Of a stretch of DNA of 64,000 nucleotides, positions 45,655 to 57,009 are shown piece after piece. Location of the stretch: assembly GCA_016785225.1 (NCBI GenBank), contig JAFBJZ010000639.1, forward strand, positions 496,001-560,000, written 5' to 3'. The position numbers were made by a program, and so were the translations under genes. The notes under the pieces were generated by a model. That model had not been told where the DNA came from. It made no database searches and saw only the letters and a list, made by a program, of their open reading frames with translations. The DNA is from Psettodes erumei. Its lineage: Eukaryota; Chordata; Actinopteri; Pleuronectiformes; Psettodidae. Numbering within the stretch: position 1 is the stretch's first letter; each line of letters opens with the position of its first letter.

Positions 45655-47159
45655 ATTGTTTTGAACACTCTTTTCAATGTGTCATTCGGAGTAGAATGTA
45701 CTTTGGGAAAAAAAGAAACCTGAAGTAAATAATCTGAAATAGCAGCAGGTAAATTATTGCAATTCTGCTCCCACTAAAGCAGAGACTTTTATCTTACAAC
45801 GTTTTTCAAAAAGCTATTTTCAGCTCATCTTAATCTCTCCAATGTGCAATAACTGTTAACTGGCATAGACACCGAATGCCTGTCAATGCAGCACTTTCTG
45901 AAACGTGACTCCACATGAGTTTGCATGGGTTTGTCAGTGTGCCTTCACATCATAATTACTGAGATGAGAGATGTATGCATTTGGCATTTAATGTCAGGCG
46001 GCCTGTTGTTTTTGTCCCCTGTGGAGGATTCCTGCCTTCTTTAATTAAAGCCTTATGGCTATAATTGGTGTCACAAGTGTTGCAAACACTCTCTTATGTG
46101 ACTAATCAGCAGAAATGGTAGAACACAACCACTGCAGGATTGAGTAAATCATTCTGCAAAGATCATAATGGACACAGGAGCCATTTATAGTTTTCACTAA
46201 TAATGATGATAGCCTTTTGAAAACTGGTGAGCATGGGTAGCTCAAAGAATGCACGTATTAGGTAGAAGTGTGGCATACAGTATATTGTTAAGGTATCATA
46301 GCTTTTTTCTACTCTTATTTGAACAAATTTCATAATTTTTGAATAAACATGCAGGTGGTTAACTATTATGAGCGACTCTTATGCATACACTGCATCATAT
46401 TTGGGAGCATTTTATGACCTTAGTGTGTTCTTGTAGCACAAAACAACTTTTGGATGTGTGGTTACATAAAAATCCATGTGAAAATCTGTTTAAACAAGTG
46501 AGCCCTCTGTAAAACATACAGTGAATAAATAGCCTTTGCATATTCCATCTGTATAGTCCAGTCCTGCCACAGCCTAGTTTTCATTGGGATGCGAGGGAGA
46601 AAAAAAGCCTTTTGTTCAAGACATTGTTACAAGTTACTGTCACTATGCTGAATGAAAGCAGCTTTACAAGTTGTGTCTTTTGTCTTTATATTTTTACCCT
46701 CTGCGTGTGTGCGTGTTTGTTTGTTTGTTTGTGGAACAGTATGGGTTTATGGGCACCAAAGCCCTCTCAGGTCTATGGTCTGTGAAATTGGGCTGCTCCG
46801 TAAGGACCTCATCATCACGCCACCTCAGCTGCGGAAACAACCACACATGCACAAAAGTGGGCGCGCATGCAAATGAATGTACACATGTACACACAGAAAC
46901 AGATGCGCACAGACCGCACACAGAGAGAGGGATGCTCCATATTTTCACCACATCTCTGTCTCTCTGTCTCTTTCTCTCCTGTGATCACACACCAATTTTC
47001 AGGCCATCGCAGTGGTGATAAAAAGACACCGGGCGCAGGAAGGGAGTCTCCCTAATGCGCTCTCCCCACAGCGGGGTGCACCGTCTTCTCGCATGCACGC
47101 CTCCCCTACCTGTTCCTCTGTCCCTCCGCATCCTCTTCCCCTTAGGCCCAAAGATACAT
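45655..47159. other. Gene-free stretch
   Basis: Unique AT-rich sequence with a repeat-free patch near 46020-46080 (TTTAATTAAAGCC, GCTATAATTGG), a (TTTG)4 run near 46716, and an octamer at 46867-46874. The frames are not protein-like. Confidence 0.5.
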
Positions 47160-47310
47160 CCACACTAATTGGATTAGCCATGACAGTAATGCACTGCTGG
47201 GTCTCAGTAGCACAAACACACGCTAATAAATTGCGCGGGAGAGAATTAGCGTTTTCACTATCATTTACGAGATTAAAGGAGATTATGAGTGGCAGAATTA
47301 AGTAAGTGTG
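47160..47310. promoter_or_regulatory. Candidate regulatory island with a palindromic TAAT-N3-ATTA site
   Basis: TAATTGGATTA at 47166-47176 fits the P3 dimer site of paired-class homeodomains. It is followed by ATGACAGTAATGC (TGACAG, MEIS/TGIF-type), GCTAATAAATTGCGCGGG, GAATTAGCG and GATTAAAGG. CpG is retained and simple repeats are absent. The minus-strand 148-codon frame across it is probably fortuitous. Function is inferred from the motifs. Confidence 0.42.
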
Positions 47311-47539
47311 AGAGCCTCTTGACGAGAGGAGGAGAAGGTTTCTGACCTTGGAGCTGTGGACCGGCACCATGCCTGGACAGTCAGACACAGTAATTAGCCT
47401 GCAGACTAAGTAGCACACCAGCAGACAGGCTAATAATAGTGTCATTGCTATTAATAATGAGAGTGATAACAGCGCTCATAATTATGACAGTCATAATCAT
47501 AATGATGTAAATCATGTTCCGAGTTAGCACTTTAATCGC
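47311..47539. other. Unique sequence rich in TAAT/ATTA words
   Basis: Repeated TAAT-, AATAAT- and CATAAT-containing words at 47388-47515 extend the motif-rich character of the preceding island up to the microsatellite. Confidence 0.35.
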
Positions 47540-47561
47540 TGTGTGTGTGTGTGTGTGTGTT
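47540..47561. repeat. (TG)n microsatellite
   Basis: About 21 bp of pure TG. Confidence 0.93.
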
Positions 47562-49887
47562 AGGAATAACATGAAGGTGATAGATGAATTTAAGCATGTG
47601 TTTATGATTTAATGTCATTACTGCCCTGTGTGTAGCCATGGAATTATCATTTCTGTAACCCTGCTTTGTTGTGAGAGTTATTGTTATTTGTCATTGGCAC
47701 TGTTTGGCTATCTATTCATTGCTCACTGTTACTAATGTTTATATAAAAATAGGTCTTTTCTTCTGTTCCTCTCATTTTTTTAAACTCTCTTTTACAGACA
47801 CAGAAACACAAAGCTTAAACTCAGTCTGTTTTTCAGAGGGACAAACAAATGGAAAAACAAAAGAGCACATTCACACATAAACAGAAACCACATGACGGTT
47901 TCAAACTATCCCTGCTGCAGCCACCACCATCAACTCACTCGTTCTTTTCATCAAGGCATCAGTAACCCTCTTGTTCCCAGTTCTTCCACCGAGGTTATGG
48001 AACGTTTTGTTCCTGACTCCACGACATTGTTTTGTTCACTTCCAGCCAATTTTCAGTGGTGCCAGTCGACCTTTTCCCAGTGCCTCTCCTCCGTGCCTCC
48101 CCTTGACCTTTTTGCCGGTTGCCGTGTCTGCTTTGTCCTTTCATTTTGCCCCGAGGTAATATCTCACATTCGGGTTGGGTGATTTATTTACTGCCTTCCT
48201 TGGCGCTGGGCACATGCCTGTGCACACATACGCACACACACCCATCACAAGTGCATTTTGCTTCTTGTCAGTCAGTCTTTCATTCTTTCTTTCACTACGT
48301 TTGCCTCAAAGTCACAAAAAGGACACACAGACAAACTTTAAGGTGTGTGGACATAACAAACTTTTGTGTCGCTAGTCTTGTGTCGCTAATAATATTTGTG
48401 TTTCTTGTATATAAACTCACAGTAGCGCATGGGCTCATTACAACAGACTGCAAGAATATTTTGTGAGATTTAGTTCCCTCACATCCCCTGAAAGAATTAG
48501 TCCAACTTCTTCTATTGAGTATTATAATCCTCCAGGATATGTCGGGAGGGGAAGGGAATTTTACAATTGTTATGCTTTTATGGGGAACGACACACTAAAT
48601 AAATGACTCTCCCAATTTCACCTCCCTCCACTCCATTTCGCCTCTCAGTCTGGTGACTCACGCCTCTGTTTTGACTAACTGTCAGTCAGCCTAAGTACCA
48701 TATGATTGAGGCTTATTGCAGCAGATTTGGGAACCTCTGTTCGTATTTGCCGGAGGCTTTTTTTCTGCTGCTGCAGGTTGGGCTGAATTCATTACCGAGC
48801 ACAAGCTTGGCGAATTTCTGCTGTAGGTGGCAGCATCTCTCATACAGTAGCTACTGCTCTGCCAAAGTTGATGTTTGCCTCAGGGGCACAGTTCAATGTG
48901 AGACTTTCTTTACTTTGATTTACTTAGAGCAGACATTCTCTGCTGTTGACCCAGACCTACAGTGCTCTCTATCATAGATATCTCATATTAGATATCAATC
49001 CACCATCAATGGACTGCAAAAATGCTGAGTACAAAATATTCATTTTTCGAATAACTGGCTGCCAGAATAAACCCTTAAATCTCCCGATGATATTCAAGAA
49101 ATTAAAGACTACATTTTTAAAAATATATTCTCTTAGGGGGAATATTATTTGTAATGCAAGGGCAAACTGAAAACTGTAACTAAAGCCTATATGGATTAAA
49201 TTAGGTTTTTAAAGATGTGTTTTCTCCTACTTAACTAGTTAAAAAAAACTATTTAAGGGGTTATTCAAGCCAATTGCTCTCTTTTTGGCATGTGATTGTC
49301 TAAAAATAAAAGTTATGTCAACTTGTCCTGCCCTACCCTCACCCATACCCCTCCCTCACCCTCACCCTCATCACAGGTTTGTGTGTGGACATGGTTAGCC
49401 AAAGTGTATTTTCCTGTATGGGGTTGTTTCATTCAAAAAGGTTTTATTTCCCTGAATACCATTCACAAGAAAAAAGTCACGTACGGTCAAAGTGATATAT
49501 ACTGTATGTCTATAAAAAGGAAGGACAGGAAATTTTTAAAAAGACTCCCGCAGGCACTTTAGCCAGTATGATCTACATTTTTTAAAATGTCATTTCATAT
49601 CTCCAACAGTAAACTGTGTTTGCTTCTAGGATCTAAAATCCAAGCAACTCAAAACAACTTATAATTCACATATTCACAAAGGAGAAAAAAGCCACTGATA
49701 AATTTGTTCATGAATTCAGATAATCGTCTCAGTCAGGCTGTGTGACCAAGCAGAATGTTGGCATTATCCCTACTACAATACCCATAAGCCCTAGGGTTTA
49801 CACTGTCAGCCAACCAATTAACTCCAAATGCTCCTGTCAGCCAATTATGCTGAAATAATGATACTTTGGAATCCCCCATCCACCAGT
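47562..49887. other. Gene-free stretch
   Basis: Unique sequence with a CCCTCA-type hexamer cluster (about 49332-49370). No exon, RNA gene or known repeat recognised. Confidence 0.5.
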
Positions 49888-49940
49888 ACACACACACACA
49901 TACATGCACATAAACACACACACACACACACACACACACA
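49888..49940. repeat. (CA)n microsatellite, two blocks
   Basis: A short CA block, a CATACATGCA interruption, then about 27 bp of pure CA. About 50 bp further on (49989-50013) a TG-type run follows in the opposite sense. Confidence 0.93.
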
Positions 49941-50365
49941 TGCACAGATGCCACCTTACTTCATCAGCATGCCAGCTACTTTGGATTCGTGTGTGCGTGC
50001 GTGTGCATGTGTGTGATGATGATGAAATAGCCATCTGCCACAGGCAGGCGTGTGTGAATCCCAAATGAAGACGAGTGGCTGGCTTCAAACGCCAGCAGCC
50101 TGTAAATTGTAAATGAACGGGGGAGCATTTATGCCTCCGGGCAAACCCAACCTATACCTACCTACACAGCACCAGCGCCTCCCACTCTCTCAGATAAAGA
50201 AACACAAGTCAATTACTCCCTTCTCCTCAATTTAATCCCTTTTCGTCCCTTTACTCATGCCTGTCCTTTAGATTTTCTACCTCCTCTCTTTGAAGATGAT
50301 ACCATCGGAAGTGGGTCAGCAGAGAGCATTGTCAGCTGTTTGCTGATATTTGTAGCGTGAGTGTA

Positions 50366-50416
50366 GTGTGTGTGTGTGTGTGTGTGTGTGTGTTAGAGAA
50401 TGAGAGAGAAAGAGAG
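50366..50416. repeat. Compound (GT)n ... (GA)n microsatellite
   Basis: About 28 bp of pure GT, then a short break and GA repeats. Confidence 0.93.
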
Positions 50417-50439
50417 ATTTACATTGTGTTTGAAGTGAG

Positions 50440-50580
50440 TAAGCCTAGCACTGTGTTCATTAAGGTGCTCTCAGGGTCTTGCCTACTCATGATCAAATGA
50501 TTTGATGATAACAGTCCGGCCCTAATACTTGATGGCAATTTAAGCTCTTACCGACAATTTGTGTCTATTAGGGGTACTCC
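50440..50580. promoter_or_regulatory. Candidate regulatory island with a TCF-like dyad
   Basis: The 15-bp palindrome ATCAAATGATTTGAT (50492-50506) presents ATCAAA on both strands, the core of TCF/LEF sites. It is flanked by TTCATTAAGG, GGCCCTAATAC and GGCAATTTAAGC. No simple repeat lies inside. Inferred enhancer. Confidence 0.32.
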
Positions 50581-51573
50581 ATAAAACTGAAGATATACAA
50601 CTGAAGTCAAATTGAACATTTTTTTCCTTTACAAATGAAACCTTTGATTTTAATGAAATGGTTCCATTAAAGATACTTCAACAGATTTTTTTCCCTTTCT
50701 ACCGGGGATAAATTATATTGTTGAAGCACCAACCTGAAGTTCCACCTCTTAACAAAAGACCATTTAGCACAAAAATGAATCTTGAGGTGAAAAATATTTG
50801 TAACTGCTGCAATGTTTACCCCATTTACAAATCATTTTAATTATAAGGGACAATGAATACCAGTGGTGGTTTCCTCTCTCAAAATTGGAATTATCATTAC
50901 TTATGGAAATAAAAAGAAATAATAGATTGGAAAATACAAAAGAAGTGATCAGAGGATGCATCAAACTCACGCAAATGCACTGAATATTCGAGTGAGACTG
51001 TACAGCAAAGGTCTGTGTGTGTGCCCCCGTGCATGTGTGTGTCTGTCTTTCTGTCTCCACTCAGAGCTTATCAGTGTCTGTCATAGACAGGCTGCTGTGA
51101 AGGTCCCATTATAGGTGTCATATCTATATGTGCAGATCTGCATTTGGTCTGCAGTTTGTGTGCGTGTGAATGTGCATATACATTATGTACTCATGTATGT
51201 GTGATAACAGTGCATGTATGTGTTTTCTCGTCAGGCTGTGTTTGCATCTAGACTTGTGTATCTTGGTATTTATGTGTTTATGTGTCTGCACATGCACAAG
51301 ACAAGCCACACATGAGACCTCTCAGACACAAAGGGGGTAATATATGTATAGAAGGGCCTCTGTGTCCCAGTCTTATGGAAATACAGTCTAGCTCACTGTC
51401 TCCATGCTCCCTGGTAATGCCTGCTGCTAAACCCCAAATGGACCATTATGCGTTTGCAGAGTGGGAGGGTCAAGAGACCTCAGATGGAAATTGGAATGGG
51501 GGTAGGGACACATTAATTCAACTTAGGCCGAGTGAAACAGTCTTGAATAGGATATGCTCATTTCATGAAGCAA
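50581..51573. other. Gene-free stretch
   Basis: AT-rich unique DNA, then interrupted TG-rich sequence (51010-51290) without long pure runs. Confidence 0.5.
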
Positions 51574-51595
51574 ACACACACACACACACACACAC
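51574..51595. repeat. (CA)11 microsatellite
   Basis: Pure CA dinucleotides. Confidence 0.93.
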
Positions 51596-51697
51596 CTTAT
51601 GAGATGCATACATCCACCTAAAAAGGCAAAAAAAAATGTGCACACATACAAATAGGGTGGACACATATGCAGCATGGTGAATATTCATGCAATATTA

Positions 51698-51715
51698 ACA
51701 CACACACACACACAC
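51698..51715. repeat. (CA)9 microsatellite
   Basis: Pure CA dinucleotides following ATTAA. Confidence 0.9.
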
Positions 51716-51956
51716 TCACTTATCTTGAATTCCAAAGCCCATGATGGACCTAACTTGGTGCCATAATCTACACTGGCCACATGCTTGGAGATCAATGCAG
51801 CGATTATACCAGAACGTCTGGAGCTCTGTTTAACACCCCCACCCACCTTCACTCTGTTCTCTTCTCTCCAGTGCGACCTTATCTCCCAGGCTTAATCAAA
51901 TTGCCAGTTAGAGAGGTAGTAGAGACTGGTGCTGAAGGTTGTGGTGGGAATATTGC

Positions 51957-52340
51957 CTGGGAGAGAGAGCGAGAAGGAGAGAGGGATAATGAACACAAGC
52001 TCCAGTCTGCTTCAGAAAGGGAAAGGTGTTATAATAGATGTGGACAGACGTCCTCTGTCAGCAGTCGGCGCTCAATTCAGTCTCTCATCTCCTGCATTAA
52101 CACCCTCTCACCATCCCATCCCTAGCACCCCTCCCAACAGTCCTCTGTAACCTCCCGCTATCTTTGCTCGTCAACCTCCCCTCCCTCTCGCGTCTCTCTC
52201 TATCCTTGTCCCTGTCTTTCTCTCTCTCCCTGCAGTCTGACACCGCACCTCTCGGTTTGGTTTTCTTCCCACCAATTCTTTACTCTTCCTCTTTTCCTTC
52301 ATCTTCGCTCCCTTCCTTCTGCTCTTCCTTTCTGTAGCAG
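51957..52340. repeat. Purine tract followed by a pyrimidine tract (strand switch)
   Basis: The plus strand is A/G-rich at about 51957-52030, passes through about 50 bp of mixed sequence, then is C/T-rich to about 52340. Arms of opposite composition could fold into a loose cruciform. Short frames across it are artefacts. Confidence 0.6.
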
Positions 52341-52462
52341 TCTCGCACTCAGATCTACATATCTTCAGCAGTAATTGACATTTTCCATTTGCCAGCCTCT
52401 TTTTCCTATCGGCTGCCAGCCAGCGTCACCAAGGCAACTGCAATAGGCCCCTGTTCTCTGCA

Positions 52463-52479
52463 AGAGAGAGAGAGAGAGA
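52463..52479. repeat. (GA)n run followed by G7
   Basis: About 17 bp of GA, then T and a G7 homopolymer. Confidence 0.88.
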
Positions 52480-52487
52480 TGGGGGGG

Positions 52488-55074
52488 TGTCTGCCTCTGC
52501 ATTGGCTTCTCCTCTCCCCTGACACGCACACACGCACACACACCACTCCTTTGACCTGACAGGGCCCTCACAGCCCACTTAGGGAATAGTTAATAAGTAA
52601 AAAATACTGATGAAGGTGGCATTCAATAAGGGTATTTAAGCTAATTTAAGGAATTAATGAGCATTTTATGACACCCCAGGGCATAAAGAATTGGTGAGAA
52701 TAGTACTGTGTACTATGTACACACATATAATCCTACAATATGTTGGGTCCATATGGATTATGATACAGAGAGCTATTAAATATAATAGGCATTTCATGTC
52801 TTTGTTAGAAAAGAGCAGTGTCACTGGTTAATGTATACTCTCCAGTACACTCTGATGGACAGATGGTATATTGCATATTTATCTTTTATCCGTCTTGTGC
52901 TTGTCCTTTTCTCGTGTGTGTGTCACTGTCTCCCAAATATGTGAAGTAATGAATGTCTTCCTCCTTGTGATTTTAATTAGTCACTTTAAAGTATAGATCA
53001 TGATACACTGGAATAACTTTTCTAGTAATGTAGATGAACAGCTCCTACTTTCTAATTTTTTCCTCCCATGTAGTTACTTTATTCATAAGATTATTCTGTT
53101 GTGTCTGTATCACATTTGTCATAGTCGCCATATCTTTGCATGCTACTGGCAATGGAAATGCCCACTATTATCTGTTGCCAGGGTGAATGTTGGCAAGTGA
53201 GATCAAATTAAAACTGAAACTATGGGTGACAAAGGAACAAAAGTGAAGTCAAAAGTTTGCTTTAATTGGTGACAAAATTGTCCATTCACAACGCCCCAAA
53301 ATTCCTTCCTTTCCTGTCTCTTTTCCTGGTGATCTGCCAGCCATTAATGCCAGCCAGTTTTTGAGTTGCACTAAACGTGAAGGCAGACAGCCCAGGAGAA
53401 CAATCAATGTGAGCAGTGTGGGATTAAACGTGCCATAGTACATTTGTATTTTTGTGAGCGTGTTGATGTGTGTGTATGTTTTTGCGTGTGAGCTTGTGTC
53501 ACAGTGAGTGTGCTGTCACCTCACAATGTGCCCTGAGGCCAAGTAATGAGAGAGCACAGTCGAGAGATCTGTCACCGTTCTCTGTCGTTCAATAGTTTTT
53601 TCTTTTCTTTTCTTTTACTCATTATTTTGTTTTCGCTCTTTAAGTTTACTTTAGGGTTAACATTAAGAAAGGAAGCTCTTAATCATGGATATAATATGAG
53701 AACTTTTTATGTTCCAACATGGCGCCCACACATGAAAGTTATCCACCCCATGCAAAGGCCAGAAAGCTTTTTTCTCACGGGTCGCCTTCTCACTGTGTAT
53801 CCCATTGGCCTTGGGTATCAGTTTCTCTTACCATGACCCTGCCAGTTTTACAATGATTCAATTCTTGTGGTTTAAAAATTCATAACAGAATGAGTTATAG
53901 CTGGCATTGTGTGCCATTTGAGGTGTCCTGTCAGTTTGAAAAATTATTTTTTGTAATGATAAACTCTATGAAAAAAGGTTTTTGGCTTTTTAACTGAAAG
54001 GATTTTTTCTTGTTGCGGTAGTATCACAGTTGGCGGAGACAGTCTCACCGCAAGACTGACTTGCCACGCCATGTCCAGTTCACAAATGAAAAGTCCCTAT
54101 TACAGTGCCAAACCACTCTCCTGTAGCGATTTTGTGTAATTCAACTTTGAAGTCTGCAGTGGTATGAGATGCTTCCAATAAAACATGCCTTCCAGTGTGA
54201 GTCACAGAGCAGCTCTTCCAGGTTAGTTGCCTTCCCTCTCACACACGTGACTTCTGTCTGTTACAAGGCAAACGAAATACGGCCAGCGACCGCATGTAAC
54301 TTCATGGCAGTTATCACTCAAAATGACTATTTGCAACGTACTGAGATATTTGTTGTCTGTTAAATCTACTGACTCGTTGTGCTGACCCCAGTTTTGTTGT
54401 TGCTTGATTTGACCAAGATGAAAGAAACTAAGCAGGAAAGAAGAAAGTAGTCTATTGAAAGCAACTTGTATTTTCACATACATAATTGCATTGCTTACAC
54501 AAGTTTGCATGTTCTTCTTTTGTCGTTGTGGGATTCCTCTTTCCATCAAAAGACATGAAGCGAGAAACGAGAAATAAAAATGCCAGCAGTTGCAAGTGAA
54601 TGTGAATGTGTTTTTTTCAAGGCCTCGACCCCCTGTAACCCCGTACAGTTTCATTTGGCTGCTTTGCTTTCAGGGTCCCAGTATTGTGCATGCTGGTTCA
54701 CTGTCACAGCATCATATCCCACTTGGGCACATGACTAAAACAGAGCCATTGTTAATGTTATTAGTTGCACCTCTTCTTTTTTTATTCTTCCTATTTCCTA
54801 TACTTCTTTGAAACCTAGTATTGTGTGTTATAGTCACCAGATAAATGTGTCTCCAATACTGTACATATGTTGTTCCTTACTAAAAAGAAATATAATCCTG
54901 GCACTGCAAAACTTTTAGAAGTAGCTCTGTATTGTTTGAAAAATAATGGAGTCTGAACCAGGATCCTAACCGGTTCTTACTCAAATATAAGATTTAATTT
55001 GGACTCGCATTTATTGAACTATTAAACATCTCTTCAAACAATGGACATAGATTGTTCATCTCTATTACAGTGAA
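52488..55074. other. Gene-free stretch
   Basis: Unique AT-rich sequence with a (TTTTC)n run (53596-53616). The 143-codon minus frame at 54223-54654 has no recognisable domain. A repeat-free patch at 52600-52700 is AT-rich with TTTAAGG and TTAATGAGC words. Confidence 0.5.
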
Positions 55075-55265
55075 ATGATACGGCTGAGGTCCCTGCCTTC
55101 AGTTTGCTGAAGTGGAAGCTGATAGCGGCGCGAGGTGGCGGGAGTGACAAAGCGGACAATAAGTGGGACCGGAACCATGTCTCATAAACCGCAGCGATGG
55201 GTAAATTGAAGACCATTGCGATTTCCGTCAGCACCGGGCTTCATGCTGCAGCCGGCAGAGATTCT
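55075..55265. promoter_or_regulatory. CpG-retaining candidate regulatory island
   Basis: GC- and CpG-richer than its AT-rich flanks (GATAGCGGCGCGAGGTGGCGGG, AAAGCGGAC, ACCGGAACC, CCGCAGCG). It contains two SOX-like cores (ACAAAG and GACAATAA, about 55147-55162) and a RUNX-type AACCGCA (55187-55193). There is no TATA box. It could be a small CpG-island promoter of a non-coding transcript or an enhancer. The minus 66-codon frame across it is not convincingly coding. Confidence 0.36.
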
Positions 55266-55618
55266 AGTCACGATTAGAGAGGAAGGATGTATGTGCTGGG
55301 CCTCTTCAATGATGCAGCTTATACTGTACATAGACACGCACACGATCCAGTCTTTATCTGAAACATCTCACACTGTCTTGTTGTTAAAAATGCATCTGTA
55401 TTCATTCCAATTCAAAGCAAAGTCATAAATAGGCCAATGGCCTTGCAAAGGCCGACCTAAGAACATTTTTTCCTCTTCCATTCTGTGTAAGAGGGGGCTG
55501 AGATAGCAGCTGTACAACTGTGTGACTTTATTTCCATGCATCCACAGGGTACCAGGAACAGGTGCCTTCCAGACAAATCGCTCCATTACTTTCATTGCTG
55601 TATGACTGTTGTTACAAA

Positions 55619-55619
<1 letters not shown>
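55266..55619. other. Gene-free stretch
   Basis: Unique sequence, nothing recognised. Confidence 0.45.

Positions 55620-55651
<32 letters not shown>
55620..55651. repeat. (CA)15 microsatellite
   Basis: Pure CA dinucleotides. Confidence 0.96.
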
Positions 55652-55653
<2 letters not shown>

Positions 55654-55908
55654 CCTCATTTCTATTCTTCGAGGCTAAGTCTTTCTCCCTTAATGAGGAA
55701 CTAAATTATTTCAATTAAAGTGTCACCTGTCAGTCAGACAGCTCCAGGTGATGTTTTGTAACACTGAGCCAACATCAGACGCCCCTGAACCAAACTGCCA
55801 GCGGAGTTCATTTCAATCATCTATGCTGTGCCGCAGTTAAACTCTGGGACTGAGACAATCCCCCAGCCTCCACACATACACACACCTCCTGTACGGTCTT
55901 ACCTCGAA

Positions 55909-55932
55909 CCCCCCACCCCCCACCCCATTCCC
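55909..55932 (-). other. G-quadruplex-capable run (minus strand)
   Basis: C6-A-C6-A-C4-ATT-C3 on the plus strand gives four G-tracts with loops of 1-3 bases on the minus strand. Confidence 0.7.
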
Positions 55933-55939
55933 GCATGTC

Positions 55940-56035
55940 TCCTCACTTTAATTAGCTCCGGATTAAATTAAAAGCTATATGTTGGTGTTAATTGATTTAT
56001 CTTGAGACAGGGTCTATAATTACAGGTTCTCAATG
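55940..56035. promoter_or_regulatory. Candidate regulatory island
   Basis: TTTAATTAGCTCCGG, ATTAAATTAAAAGC and GTTAATTGATTTATC occur within about 65 bp, so it is dense in TAATT cores, right before the longest microsatellite of the window. Inferred. Confidence 0.28.
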
Positions 56036-56088
56036 GAGAGATCTATGCTTTGACACCAGAGGCTTCCCTCACTTCATTGTCTGGCTGT

Positions 56089-56093
<5 letters not shown>

Positions 56094-56181
<88 letters not shown>

Positions 56182-56221
56182 TGTGTGTGTGCGGGCGTCT
56201 GTGTGTGTGCGTGTGTTTCTG
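56094..56221. repeat. (GT)n microsatellite, the longest in the window
   Basis: 87 bp of uninterrupted TG/GT (56094-56180) followed by interrupted GT to about 56221. Six overlapping frames encoding Cys-Val or Thr-His repeats on both strands are artefacts of it. Expected to be highly length-polymorphic. Confidence 0.99.
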
Positions 56222-56294
56222 TGTTGCCCCTGTTTGTGCGCAATCACCACCGTAAGCATAATAAGCATTGTCTGAGCCAGTCAGAGGTTAGCAA

Positions 56295-56445
56295 GCAGGC
56301 ACCACTCGATGAGCAAGGGAATAAAAGATGATGCAAATAGATGTCGTCTCGCCATAATGAAACACAATTACAGCTTTATTAGAAGATGTAATTGCTTTGT
56401 TAGAGCATCTCAATTTGTTCTTGTTGTGCACCGTTTACTCCTGCC
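56295..56445. promoter_or_regulatory. Candidate regulatory island with an octamer
   Basis: ATGCAAAT octamer (56331-56338) in GATGATGCAAATAG, then CGCCATAATG, CACAATTACAGC, CTTTATTAG and ATGTAATTGC, all repeat-free. Mixed POU and homeodomain cores in about 110 bp make this one of the stronger enhancer candidates. Inferred from sequence texture only. Confidence 0.38.
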
Positions 56446-57009
56446 ATTACACAATACACATGCTCATCCATACTTGACCTGCTATGTAATATGTGACACC
56501 TCCCCTTCCGTTATTATTCTGCAGGCACGGAGAGTTTTCTTTATTGTCTTTATGGGGAGAAGTGGGCTTTCACTCGTGATGGGTGGTTTACTGTGAAGTA
56601 AAATAAAAGAGCCGGAAGGCTTTGGCTTCATTGCTGGCAAATTGGTATTCTGTGGCACAAACACACACGCAGGCACACTAAGCTCTAAATATGCAGAGTC
56701 CTTCTGTAGCACGTAGAACTCCAATGTGGATACATACACACAATTTAAATGCAGATCCACACAAAAAAGCATCCACACCCATGAAATCATACTCACACTT
56801 CTTCTCTTTCTCTCAAGCCTAACTCGTCTCACCCAGAACATCTACAACTGTATGCATCCTAATCAAAGCCAACAGAGTGCAGAACGCTGTCTGTCCGTCA
56901 GTCGTAACACCACACGCCGGCCGACTGGCTGGCATCAGGCCTAGAGGTGTGAAATGAGCCCACTGGGGGCTATAGTCTGGCTTGAGCACTAGTCAAACAG
57001 CTCCGGACA
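56446..57009. other. Gene-free stretch
   Basis: Unique sequence. The 119-codon minus frame at 56482-56841 shows no recognisable domain. Confidence 0.45.

Noticed and set aside
46999..47445. 148-codon minus frame
   Set aside because: Runs across the motif-rich island at 47160-47310 and shows no domain. Better explained as fortuitous.
49332..49370. CCCTCA hexamers resembling telomeric repeats
   Set aside because: The unit is not CCCTAA, the array is short and impure, and it is internal; ordinary low-complexity sequence.
54223..54654. 143-codon minus frame
   Set aside because: No recognisable features, AT-rich unique sequence, no splice context.
56043..56331. Set of Cys-Val / Thr-His repeat frames on both strands
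   Set aside because: All are translations of the (GT)n tract.
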